Part shown: positions 24,350 through 35,840 of the stretch, one piece after another
Layout: each line of letters opens with the position of its first letter
Numbering within the stretch: position 1 is the first letter of the stretch
NCBI GenBank assembly: GCA_013398055.1
Contig: VZRS01007507.1
Coordinates: forward strand, 496,001 to 560,000
Length of the DNA: 64,000 nucleotides
Direction of reading: 5' to 3'
Source: Ifrita kowaldi
Taxonomy: Eukaryota > Chordata > Aves > Passeriformes > Cinclosomatidae
The notes under the pieces: generated by a model
The model's input: the letters and a program-made list of their open reading frames with translations, nothing else
Database searches by the model: none
What the model was told of the DNA's origin: nothing
Made by a program: the position numbers and the translations under genes

Positions 24350-24512
24350 ATATCCGTGGGGATCCCGGGGGGACAGGGGGGATATCCGTGGGGATGCTGG
24401 GAATGCCGGGGGGATATCCGCCAGGGAATGCCGGGCGGGCCGGGGGGACATCCGCGGGGAGCCCGGGAATGCCGGGCGGGCAGGGGGGACATCCGCCAGG
24501 AGCCCGGCGGAT
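24350..24512. repeat. GC-rich minisatellite, about 5 units of 32-41 bp
   Basis: Units begin with A[TC]ATCCG at 24350, 24382, 24414, 24448 and 24489, each followed by CCGGG/GGGAATGCCGGG-type blocks and runs of four to six G. The units are similar but not identical. The plus strand has many close G runs and could form G-quadruplexes, which may explain the adjacent sequencing gap. It lies where the 5' UTR or promoter of WDR1 should be. Confidence 0.85.
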
Positions 24513-24690
24513 GGGCGCGGGTTTAGAGGCAGGCTCGGGGTGCCGTGGCTGTGCGGAGGAACAGTGCGGGGCGAGCCCCGCTCCGCGGCCGCTGTCCGCC
24601 CTTTCCCGGCGCCGCTCTTCTCAATGCGGCCCCAGCCGCTGGCTCCCACGCCGTCCCTAAACGTGGCTGCTCCGCGCACTCTGCCCAGCA

Positions 24691-26215
24691 GTAGCTGTTG
24701 GGATACCGGGAGTGTGCCTTAAGCTACTGCGACGACAGACCTTTGGTTTTGCTTGGGAAGCATCGTCCTTGTCATCAGGGATTGAGTCGCCGTAGTAACC
24801 TCCTATGGGAGAGGCTATGCAGGTCCCAGAGTTCCTCCTCTTACAGAGCTCTTGGGAAGGCAATTCCTGTCCACAGTCAGTATTTCCTTTGAGATCGGTC
24901 TTATCTTCATCCCTTATATATTGACAATTCCAATATCCTATAGTTTTATGCCATTCAACTCCAGATGCTGCTGAGGTGCTTTGCAAACTGCAAGTTTGTC
25001 TCCTGAGTTGTCCCCTGAGGCCAGGCTGGATGTCTGTTTAAATTAAGCTGGACCACATACAGCCCTTCATGTTTCCTATATAGCTTTGGATAAATTGAAT
25101 TCTTGTCTCCTTCCAATGCTATTAATGTAAATCACGTGCATGATCAGCTCTGCATGATACAGCAATGCAAAGCTGTCTAATCGGCAGAACCCCCTGAAAT
25201 ATGTTCTACTTTGTGCTTTTGTCCCTTTGACTTGTTTCATTTGTAAAGTGAGTTTTTTCCTATCTAGTGGGGAAAAAAGCATCAGGATAGATGAGCATGA
25301 CAGGACTGCCTTGCACAGCATGTGAGTATAGAATATAAAAAGAGCAAAGCTTTTGGTGTGTTCTTGGCCCACTGACCTGTAAAACAGGCATGGGGGAGCC
25401 CTGTGGGATTCTCCTTTGGGGGCCGGGAGAACAGGTTGGGAAAGAGAAAAGCTTCCGATTCTCAAATGCAGGAAGAATCAGTGCAGGGGTGTAAAGCCTT
25501 TCATGCAGAGAGGGGTAAGCATTTCAGCGTGAAAGCATGCTGAAATTTCCCAAGAACCTGTCTTGAGTTGGCTCATGCAGCCATTCTACTCAAGGAGCAG
25601 TAAAGGCTGCACACAACTACACTGGGACCATTGCAAGAGGTTTCCGTATTTTTCACTTCTGTGCTAAATGCATTTGGGTTTTTCCGTTGTTCAGCGTTCA
25701 AAGAGCTACATTTTCCTTGAATAATTGCCATATGCCCGTTAAAAATCAAGTTATCCATGTGAAACCAGCTTTTTTTTCTTCACCTCCTTGCATCTTCTAG
25801 AAATGTGTGAATCTGTATGTATTTATTATGTCAATATTTCATGCTACAGACAAAATAGAGTCTACATTTGCCATAAGTTGGTTTTTGTGCACCAAAGCTG
25901 CATTATCTCTTATGTACATAAATAAAATCTTACATGCCTAGAATCATGTTTACATTTTTGCAACTACATTAGTTCATAGAAGGTATTTTCCTTCCTTGTA
26001 AGGGTTGCCTTTGTAATTTCTTAAAGCACTGACCTCTTCTCACATCCTAAGATTTTTAATATAAATTTGATATTTACTTGAAATTATGTAGCTGATGCAT
26101 TAAAAATATCCTATTCACTAGCTTCTCATAAATAGCTGAAGAATGGCCATGGCTTGAAAGTAGCAAGCATGCCTGCAGAAACTCCTGTAAAAAACCCAAA
26201 GTCAGTTTCAGAAGC
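24691..26215. other. Upstream flank of WDR1, no gene recognised
   Basis: AT-rich sequence after the CpG island. A minus-strand open frame of 109 codons (24657-24986) starts near the island but resembles nothing I know. It could be chance or part of an unannotated 5' exon. No conserved exon, RNA gene or clear repeat was identified. Confidence 0.4.
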
Positions 26216-26259
26216 TTTTTTTTTATTTTATTTTTTTATTATTTTTATTTTTATTTTTT
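26216..26259 (+). repeat. T-rich low-complexity tract (TTTTA-type)
   Basis: Forty-four bases of T runs broken by single A residues, an imperfect (T4-7A)n simple repeat ending in TTTTTTAGG. It looks like a polypyrimidine tract with an AG, but no conserved exon follows. Confidence 0.85.
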
Positions 26260-29200
26260 AGGTTCCTCAAGTATTTGAGAGATGAGAAATCCAAATCTGG
26301 ATCTTCTCAGTAAAACTCTGATAGTACTCCTGAATTTTCCATTTTTCAGCCCATAGAAGGGAATTGAATTAATGAATTGTTAGTTTTCCCTCTGTAAAGA
26401 TTTGATTTAGTTTTTAATTGCTTGGTTAGCAAGTCTTAGCGATTTTTTTGTGTTTCCACAATTATCCTTGTGCTTCAAGTCTTGGGTTTTTTTGAACAGA
26501 GATCTTCAGTAAGCTTAAGCTGCAAGTGCTCAGTCTCTTGGGGAACCACAGCCGGCTCATATTTGGCTGCAGATTTATTAGGAATAGTTGAAGAAGTTAC
26601 TGCTCCCAGATGTCCTACAGCTCTTCACTTGAATGACTGAGTGGAAATATCTCTGCAATGCCACTTTGCATGGACATACCTGAGGAGATGAAAAAATCTG
26701 CTGTCCTTGCGCTGGCACTGGGCACTCATTAAAACATTTGTCAGTTATTTGGAAATAAAACTGATTTCTGGTTTCTCTGCATCTTTTTCAAGAATGCTTC
26801 ATCTTCATAGCAGTAATTACATTGTGATGTCATGGGCATCATAGAGATGTTGCTTCAGAGAATGGTCAAATGTTATTGTTTACTTCTTATTATTTGCCTA
26901 GTGGATTGCAGATACATACATGGCTTGTGAAACATGTAATGATTGATTTCTATTCCAGAAGGCTCAGATCTCCAGGCCTATATGTATTTACCATTAGGTG
27001 ATATCAAAGATGTTCACATTTTGAGAGTTGAATAGTAACATTATGCTTAAGATTCTGGGCCAGGAAATATTGAAGTTTCTGTGAGGAAGGTGTGTGGACT
27101 TACAGCTGCACTTCAGAGCAGTAGCTAAGGAAGTAATGAAAAATCAAAGTTCATGCTGTTGCATTGCTCAGAAAATGGAATTTCTGAAATTGACAGCAAC
27201 TTTTTCACGTGTTTTTAGCTTTATTTACGGTTCTCCTTTGCTGACTAACAGATGACTTGAATACTGATGAAAACACGCCCCTTAAATTTGCAACTCAGCA
27301 GTATAGCCTCAGGCTCGTGTTAACAACTCCTTAGAAAGTATTTCACAGTCTTTTGGTATTTCCACATCACTTAGCATAGCGTTGCATTTATATACAAGTT
27401 TTGTCTGATGCTGAGTAGCCATCAGCTTTTGTAAAAGGAATTTAAGTAAAATACGTCTTTATGCTGTGGTTTGAGTTTTCGGGTATTTTTCTTCCAGGCT
27501 GCAGCTGTTTCTCCCTGTTTTGAAGTCTAAATGGTGAAATCTGCTCCCAAATAGTCAAACAGAAATGGTACAAGAAGTTTGAAATGAGAATTACTCTTAC
27601 CCATCCATAGCTGCTGCTATTATAATAGATTAATTAAGATTAATTCTCATTACATCTTACTACATCTTATAATGCACCAATTATAGAATATGTAAATATT
27701 TAATAAAATATTTATTACAAATACCAACAAGATAAATACTCTTTTTAAGACCCAACACTAAATTTTAATTTTAGCCAGATTTGTGTGGAGTCAGTGTCAG
27801 AATGCTGATCATCGACTTAATGATAAAAGACCAACTGTGATACACTGAAATGCTCTGAAAGCTAAAAAATACAATAGCTCGAGTTGCTATCATCATAAAA
27901 ATACTATGACAACATGGTAATTCGAATATACAAAAATGCAAATACACTAAGAATTAGTATGAAATTCTGTTCCCACTGACCCTTATAGGATCAGAATTTG
28001 TTCCAGATGGTGAAGATCAAATTCCCTGCAGTTTAAAATAATGTAATTCTGCTTTGCTGCAATCCTGCACTCGTTTCCCCAGGCCACTCCTTGTTCCACC
28101 GTCCCTTGCTCAGATACTGGCATTCATATATTCCGATTCCTAGATCTGAGACCTGAACCGGGCCAAGCCAAATGAAAAAGTTGTCAGGTTAGATTTCAAT
28201 TAAATGAATACTGGCCTGTTTCACAGGACTGTTAAATGAGTGCAGGAAGATTGCAAAATCAGCAATACAGTTTTAGATTAGCTTCAGCTGTTACAGAGCT
28301 AAACCTTGGTTATTTCTCACTTTTACAGGGTCAGAGAGACAAGGGAAAGTCTGAGGCAAAGCTTCGATGTCATAAGACAATTGGAATAGTAACCACGCAT
28401 GGCATTTCCCATGCCCCAGCAATAAGGAATGGTTGCAGAATCCCTCTCTATGACCTCTCTGTGTTGGAAAGAACCGTGGGAGCACTAAAAAGCCGATACC
28501 AAGTAAAGGCTGTTGACACTTTAGGCTGAGGAGCATATATGGACCTTTAATTTCTGTGCTCTTCTCCAAGATATATAATGTTAACCTCGGGGGGGCTGAA
28601 ACACCATGCATGTTTAACAGATGTTAAAATACTGTTGTTAGTCCCCCTTCTCCAGAAGCTACATCCCTTTTTATGTTTGAATCAATACAGCCTTACCTGG
28701 AGCTATTAGTTATACAAGGATATGATATTATTAAATTAAATCCTGCTTTGGCAAAGGTAGTTCTTGTCAGTACCATTGACAAAATTTTGTTTCTCTAGTA
28801 CTCTCAGTGCATAGATAAAGGAAAATTATATGTAAATTTTGGGGGGAAAAAACACAAATGAAAAACCCAGTTGTATCAGCCTGATCTGCACTTTTACCAC
28901 TAATACAGCATTCTGTTTAGGACATCTTGTCAGAAAATGTGTAAGAAATAATCTGAGGCGATGACAAAATAATTAACAAGTGGGGGGAAGGATGGAGTTT
29001 TGATCCAGTTAAATTGCAAATACAGCACAGGCTCGTAAAAGGGAATTTCACAGGGATAGGCAGTTACAAGTGGTCCACAGGGAGGCAATTAGATCCTTCT
29101 CACCCTGTTAAGGGGACAGACATTGAAATCAAGAGGCAATTGATTTAGAAGAGATAGAAGGAATGTTGCATAATTAACCCATGGAATTCTTTGCCCCAGG

Positions 29201-32200
29201 CTAACTTCCAGTCGAATTCCTTCGCTGAATTCGGTCACTTACAAAGATAACATTTAAGATGTTATATACATTAGAATACTCCCTGTAATTGCCTTAAGTA
29301 AGAAGAAAAGCAATTGTTTTCCTGGTTAAAGGTATACACCACCAGGAAGTACCTGTAAACTTCCCCATGTGAAACATTACCTGAATACGGTGTCTCTGAG
29401 CACAGAGTTTGACTGGTGTCTGCAGCCTTACGTGGGCTATGGGTCACTCTATTTCACTCTATTGAAAATTATCCTGCCTGAAACAGGTTTCATGGAGGCT
29501 TGGGAAACCATGTATATTAATACCTCCGTATTTCACAACGGCCCGAACCAAATTAAATGAGGCAATTTGCAATTACCAAAATTGTTGGGCAGGTAAAGCT
29601 TAAGGGGCATATAAAAGGATCTTTACCTTATTTGGGATTACAAAACACAGTTGTCATGTAACAGAACACCTTCTACGTTTGTTACAATGACTGCTATGCT
29701 GTAGAAACTCTTGTCAGCAATGTTTCCAGGTCTGCTGCCATGAACAGGAGAAGCCATACCCGTGTTACTCCCAACAACAAAAGGAATACATAGCTTCTAA
29801 ACCAGGAAAGCTTCTGTTCTTCCCAGAGGCAGATTTTACACTGTCTTTTAGTGACACACAGCTACAAACAAAACATAATCCTTTCTAAATGCTCATTGTT
29901 GATATGGTGTGTCAAGAAAGGCTGTAATATTTGCTTACAGTGCTGTTACATGAGGAGAAATGTGAGAGTATACTGGAAAAAAATAAAAATGAAGTTTCTC
30001 CTCATACAAAGATTTTTAGCTATTAAAAAAAGGAATAAAATTAAGAGCATTATGACCAAACTTTTTAAAATTCAATGATGTCTAACTGTCACTCATGTAC
30101 CTGGGACACCCCTGGAGGTTAGACAGTATCCTTCATTTAATGAAGTCCTTGATGCCTTGTATGGGATTCAACTTTGACATCAACATTTTATTTTGAGTCG
30201 TGGTGCTCTTTCCTACATGCTGTTTTTGCAGCTGATAATCGGCCACTCCATTTATAGTTGTCACGTTTTGCTGGTGACCTAGTCTCTGCTCCCTGTAGCA
30301 TACCACTAATGCCACTGGTAAGAGCCAGAACAATTCTGGCTGCCATGTGATGTGCACACGGAAAGATACAGCTCTCTGGGATGCAGTAGCTTTCCCGTGC
30401 CATTCCTGTCACTTCCTTGGATTTGCCGTGCTCTGGTTTCTAACAGCTGGAATCCAAACTAAACTTGTCAAAGCTGAATGTTTTAAGGAATGCCATTTAG
30501 GCCTCAATATAAGGTTGCCTCATTTTCAGGTGTTGTGAACACATGCACATTTCCTTATCCCCATCAAGGGAGGGTATGGTGTGTATGTGGCACCGCCATA
30601 AAAACCAGACCTATAACAGAAACAGCTTAAAGTAATTACCTCAAGGCATCTACACGTGGAAGTGTTGATCTTCTGCCTTCTGATGGTAGCATATATACAG
30701 TTAAGGTTCCTATAGCATAGTTAATAGCATAGGGAATATTTCTCATGTCTTGGGGCATGGGAAGTTTCTTCCTTCTAACATTAATATTAATCCTGTGCTG
30801 GAGAATATACTGCTTTCCAAGAATTAGAATTATAACACAGTTTCTCCATTCTACATTAACAAGCTCTTTAGAAATTGGGTTTTGTTCTCATTAGTAGAGC
30901 AGAACCATACTCTTAATTAAGCAAATGAGGCAGACAAAGATTAACATATGCAAATTAAAAAGAAATCTAGTAAGCAAGAGGAACCAAAAAAAAAGGCAAA
31001 AGACTTCAAAAAAGCAGTAGTGTCAGAGAATAATTCATCTAACTACAGGGGACTTCTGGAACGGTGAAGAAGGATTTGCATCAGAAGATGTGACAATGTA
31101 TTCCATAAAAAACTGTAACCCCAAAGGTTTATTCAGAGCTCTGGAAGAGGGGCTGTCTCATCTCCACTATGTAAACCACCAAAATGTTCATTTACATGGG
31201 AGATTGCTCAGTCTAGCAAAGGGAACTCTCAGTTGTGCAACATTTATGAGGAAAGACTTGAACTGAACTGTAGACATGTTAGTATCATTTTCCACGTAGT
31301 GAAAATCTGATTCCAAACTATTTAAGTAGCCTTCAGAGATCTTCGTTTTCCATGCTTCTCTGAGCTTGATTTTAAGTAGAGTCTGCCAACATGACCCCAC
31401 TGAAAGGAGAATCAGAGCTTCTTAACTGAGAAGCTCCTTAAGTGAGATTAGATTAACTCCATTTGTAACCAATTTCTTAAATGACTACAGTCGGGCAATT
31501 CAATGTATTAAGTGTCAAGAAACTGTTCCTATTGAATAGGAAATAGTTCTAATTCCAATGGTCCTAAAGCCCAGTACGAGTATTTCCACAACTTTAGGTC
31601 CATGAAATTCAAAGATCTACCAACTTAATAGTTGCTAGACAGGACAAAAAGAACACTTTTTTTTTTTTTCTATTTCAGAATGCTGTAATGCATATGTAAA
31701 AATTGCAATACAAATTGGCAGAACAAAAATCAAATCCTGCCAGGAAATTTCACATGGGCTTCATATCTTTTGTCTCTGTGCAGACATTATGATAGAAATG
31801 TTTTTCTAATGGTGGAGTTATTTATGCTTTAGAAGTGGTTGCTAAATACAGTTGATAATGATCCAAATTTCTCCTAGAATTTCTGCATCATATATAATGA
31901 CTAGCTTTTACAGAGCCTAAAGAACCAAATGCTAAAATCGTCAGCATTTAACTGTCAGGAAAGCGATGGTGATCGATCTACTACAGAAAGACAAAGGCTT
32001 ACATCCTTAAGGGAATTAAATGTCTAAATCCTGTTTAAATTGCCTTCTTTCCACTGAAACCACTGAGAATTAGGTCTTTAAATAGAACTTAAAACCTAAA
32101 TCTCTGTGATGTTGAACCAATGACATCATCTGCAATATCTGTGTATATAATGGAAACACCATAAGGAGATATTAAACTGGTTTATCAAGTCATCTATTGA

Positions 32201-33500
32201 TCATTGTACAATCTGTGGGCATCTTTGGGCTACATAATAATTGTAAATGGAGAAAAATAACTTTTGAAGCAGTTTGCTTGTGAGGTAACACATCTGTGAA
32301 TTGCTGTTGACATACACATTTTTTGGATCACCTCAGGTTACAATATAAGGAAGAATTTTCAATTTTTAGAAAGAGAACTTCCTGATTTTGCTGATGATTT
32401 TGGCATGACTGCTAATGATGACAGGTTGTCAAGCCTGTCCTCCTAAGCATTTACTGGTGGGGACATTAGATTGTCCGGGGGGGGCTGTTAGATGACAATT
32501 AAGTGACAGTCCTTTTTAAAAGGCCAAATTCTAGAAATAATTGATTTTGTGGTACAGAGCACTTCCTGTTCTCGGTTACATCTTCACTTCTGTCATAAAA
32601 GAACCATGCAGAATCACTTGTTGCTGAGAGGAAACCACTATAGTAATGGTAAAAATTATTTTAAGCCAGAATTAATAAAAAATTGGTCTGCTGATTTCAA
32701 GAGTTAGCTCAATGAAATTAAATATATTGACAAAGGAGATACATGTGCCAATAATGCCTTTTCACAAGTTTATGCTTAAGTATCCTCTAAAAACCACAGT
32801 ACGTGGAATCATAGTTCCTTTGTAGGGTTTTTTTTCCCCTACAGGTTTAACTAATTCTTCTTCAGAGAAAGTTTTGGGTTCTACCCTTTGGGTCTCGCTT
32901 GATCCCTGCTTTAATCAGGTGGAGAGTGATCCTGTGTTGTTATTTGGCCCATATGAATATCACTTACTCTGCTCCTGACAACTTCCTCTGGAGAAAAAGT
33001 AGAGAGAAATTCACACAATCCTGCTGATGAGAGACAGTTAAGTGAGACATACTTATTAAAAAAGAAATAGCTTTGACTACTAAGTAAAGCAGGGGAGTCA
33101 GAACATGAGATCTGTTTTTATATAAACTCACTATAAAAAAAAAATCTATCACTTGTACAGCTCTGTGAGATCCACTGATGAAAGGCTTTTCCTAAATGCA
33201 GAGAATTATAATATAAAGTAAGCTGTCAAGAAATATTGTCATGCTGTAGAGATCACAAGCAACCCATGAAAGAAGGCAGTGTCACGTGTCATTCAGAAGC
33301 CTTTGTGAACCTGGAGTGACTCTTGCTAGGCTGGCAGAGCTTACCCGGGCTGGCAGAGAGTGTCAGTGGTGGGTTGCAATCATCCCCAATGCACAACTGC
33401 GCCCAGGGTTTCCATGGTACTGAGTGAGGGCCTGACCCGTATGCTTCTCTAACTTACATTAGTTATTTGATAATAAAAAGGTTTGGATGTTGGATAAAAA
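26260..33500. other. Intergenic, no gene recognised
   Basis: About 7 kb of AT-rich DNA with short chance frames only. No CR1, LTR, tRNA or snRNA was recognised. By synteny this should be part of the long WDR1-ZNF518B spacer, where regulatory elements may lie, but they cannot be called from one sequence. Confidence 0.45.
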
Positions 33501-33509
33501 CATGATTAA

Positions 33510-33580
33510 GCGACCTTTGGAGATGGCCTGGTCCCATCCTCCCTGGTCAATACCGGGCCAGAGAGTATAACTTTAGTTAA
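33510..33580 (-). mobile_element. Possible CR1 3' end relic
   Basis: The plus strand reads 'gacctttggagatggcctgg', 'tcccatcctccctggtcaa', reminiscent of the antisense CR1 3' end ('gacctctggagatcatc..tccaac'). Heavily diverged and short. Could be chance. Confidence 0.35.
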
Positions 33581-34230
33581 CCCACAACAGACCCCAAATT
33601 CTAAGAGTACATTATTTACTCTTTAGCAAGCCATGCATTAATTGCATGCAGAGACACAGATATGCAGAGGGACATACCTTGTTCATTCATGCCATTTCAT
33701 TCAAAAAGGTATTATAAATAACACCATATGTTCTTAAAAGGCTGATGACCACACCTGAGTTATAAATAAATGTTTATTAATACCTGTGTAATATTGCATC
33801 CAGCCTATGTTTGGAACTGTCAAAGCCTAGTTTCAGTGAACTCACTTAAACAGAGGACGTCCAGAGAGCACCTGCCTCAGAGATCTGTGATGCAGGATCT
33901 CACCACAAACATTTCAGGAATTTAGAGTAAATTCACTCCTGTTGCTTTAATAGCAAGACTAAATTATTCAGAGGATGGATTTTCACCTTGCTTCGCATCA
34001 CTGGTGGTTTTGTCTGGCAACATCCTTATCTGCTACCCAGCTTTTACACACATATAGGAAAACAACTAAGTGCATTAGCCCCCCCTCCTCGTCAATCCAA
34101 ATTACTCTGGCAGCGTGTTCAAATTTAATGCAACACTCTTAATCTAGGGCAACCAGTACTGATTTTAAAAAACTTTTAAAATCACCCGGTTTATGAGTCC
34201 CAATATACCACAGTAAATTATGTGCTAAAA

Positions 34231-34290
34231 GCGTTGGGTTTGTGGATTTTGTTGGTTTGTTTGTTTGCTTGTTTGTCTGTTTTTCTGTTG
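34231..34290 (+). repeat. TTTG-type simple repeat
   Basis: Imperfect (TTTG/CTTG/TCTG)n run of GTTTGTTTGTTTGC type, flanked by ordinary AT-rich sequence. Confidence 0.7.
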
Positions 34291-35479
34291 CTATTTCAGG
34301 AATGTTGAGGTTTTATGGTCTAAAAACATTTCTGGCAGATGGAATTGTTAAATCATTTAGATGCTGGTTCTCTTGATACAAGAACAGCCATGGCCTCCAG
34401 TGCCTAAAAGCCATTATTTAGCACATCAAGCTTTGCAGGACTCAGCACCAGGAAGACAGTGACAACCCTGCCATGGCCACATACACTGCTGTATTGTGTC
34501 TGTAAAGAACCAGATACTGTCACAGGAGAGTAGAAGTGTGCTTAACAGAGGCAGTTTTGCTAGTCAAAGCTTTCACATGTTCTGTGGACCTCTAGAGTCA
34601 CGATGACCAATATTTTTGAGTCTCTTGTTAAAATTTGCAAAGAGTGGAGCTGTAGAACAGATGTATTTTTGAGCAAACAGTTCTATGAGCCACCATGTGT
34701 CCCCTTCAGGACATTCAGCTCATGAACTTTTCATTAATATTTTCACAGGATTTCATTAGCCAGTAGAGTTCTTGTCCCCTTCCTCATACAAATTATTTAC
34801 CTAAAGAATATGGTCAAAAATAAGCACATCAGGTGACGAGTACCAAGGGCTCTCTACAATTAGTGGTTGTACTGTTCCAGTGGGGTGAGTAAACTCTGCC
34901 AAGGAAGACTTTCTGGTGATAATGGATGTCTGGATGTCTTCCAGACAGGGGCTGTGCTAAAACTGATGTAGCATCATTTGTGCTGTTGAGAAATTTATTG
35001 ACAGATCACTCAGTGCTGATACCTTAATGTCCAGAGGCAGGTTTAGAGTTGAGTCAAGAGAAGATGACTGCTCTGCAGCATCAAGGAATCAGCAGAATTT
35101 GAAAGCTCTAGGGAGAGGCTGAAGATGTTATACCTCATCTCTGACTGTGGTCTACGTCTTGGAGGTGTAGTCTAGCTCTGACAAATGCTTACCAGCCACC
35201 TTTTCCATCTGAGTGACTCATTCTGAAAGCAGAAAATAGAAGCCATTTGGGCATAATTTTTTTGCCTGCATTTTTTTAGGTGTCTGATCCAGCTGCTAAT
35301 GAGCTTATTCTATTGAGTCTGGGAAGAATTGCCTGTGGAGTCCTTTGTTCTGCCCCACTTCATCATACCACTTGGGAATATAGGACTGGAAGTGATCCTG
35401 TGTGTATCAGCTGCCATCCTTTACTGTTATAGAGATGGTACAGTGAATGACTTTCAACCCCCAATTTAGTAACAGCTAG
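34291..35479. other. Intergenic, nothing recognised
   Basis: No gene, RNA or definite repeat was identified in this stretch. Confidence 0.45.
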
Positions 35480-35499
35480 GTTGTGGCTTTTCTTTTCAC

Positions 35500-35840
35500 T
35501 GGGGCCCTGGGAGAGGGATAACAAGAGGCCTGATAGTCCCTTCTCAGCCCCTTGGGGACTCCCCCCACGCTGCCCAGGATGCCATTTCAGCCCCTATTTA
35601 GGGATATCCCTCCCAGCCCCAGTGATGCTGTAGGATGCTGGTGTCCATCTCCCTTGCCCAGCCACAGGATCCCCTGAGTGGGGCCCACCCATGGGCTGAA
35701 GGCTTGGTCTGCTCTCGGGCTGTTCCCATTCCCAGGGAGGTGCCAGATGCCCAGGGCTGAGGCTGGCTTGGTGCCCCCAGCTGCTCTTGGGAGCCCTGAT
35801 GGTCCCCCCGGGTATCCCTCACCTGGACTCACTCTGCCCT
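35500..35840. other. Isolated GC-rich, CpG-poor block
   Basis: About 340 bp rich in CCC/GGG and CCCAG/CTGGG words, sharply different from the AT-rich surroundings but with few CpGs, so it is not a CpG island. The minus strand has two overlapping open frames of 74 and 81 codons, Gly/Pro-rich and probably driven by composition. Candidates are a GC-rich part of an unclassified LTR or LINE 5' end, or a locally GC-biased segment. I cannot assign it. Confidence 0.5.

Larger units (their letters stand above)
24135..24690 (-). promoter_or_regulatory. WDR1: CpG island and presumed WDR1 promoter
   Basis: Sharp block of GC- and CpG-rich sequence surrounded by AT-rich DNA, overlapping intron 1, exon 1 and the upstream flank. 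This is typical of a housekeeping gene such as WDR1. A CCGCCC box (Sp-type) lies near 24597. The likely start site lies upstream of 24349, partly in the gap, so no TSS can be placed. The island ends abruptly near 24690. Confidence 0.75.

Noticed and set aside
24203..24679. Minus-strand 158-codon frame spanning the gap, the minisatellite and exon 1/intron 1
   Set aside because: It is in a different frame from WDR1 exon 1, reads through an N of unknown length and through intron 1, and is Pro/Arg/Ser-rich because of base composition.
24910..24922. CArG-like (SRF) site CCTTATATATTG upstream of WDR1
   Set aside because: It does not fit CC(A/T)6GG. Actin-regulator genes are often SRF targets, but this match is too poor to call.
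26216..26262. Strong polypyrimidine tract ending in AG, like a plus-strand 3' splice site
   Set aside because: No conserved or open coding sequence follows. It is better explained as a T-rich simple repeat.
32801..32830. 'gtggaatcatagttcc' as a CR1 3' tail
   Set aside because: Only one short word matches and the neighbouring sequence lacks the rest of the CR1 3' end.
35587..35832. Two overlapping minus-strand Gly/Pro-rich frames
   Set aside because: Both result from local GC richness. Overlap in two frames and lack of similarity argue against a protein.
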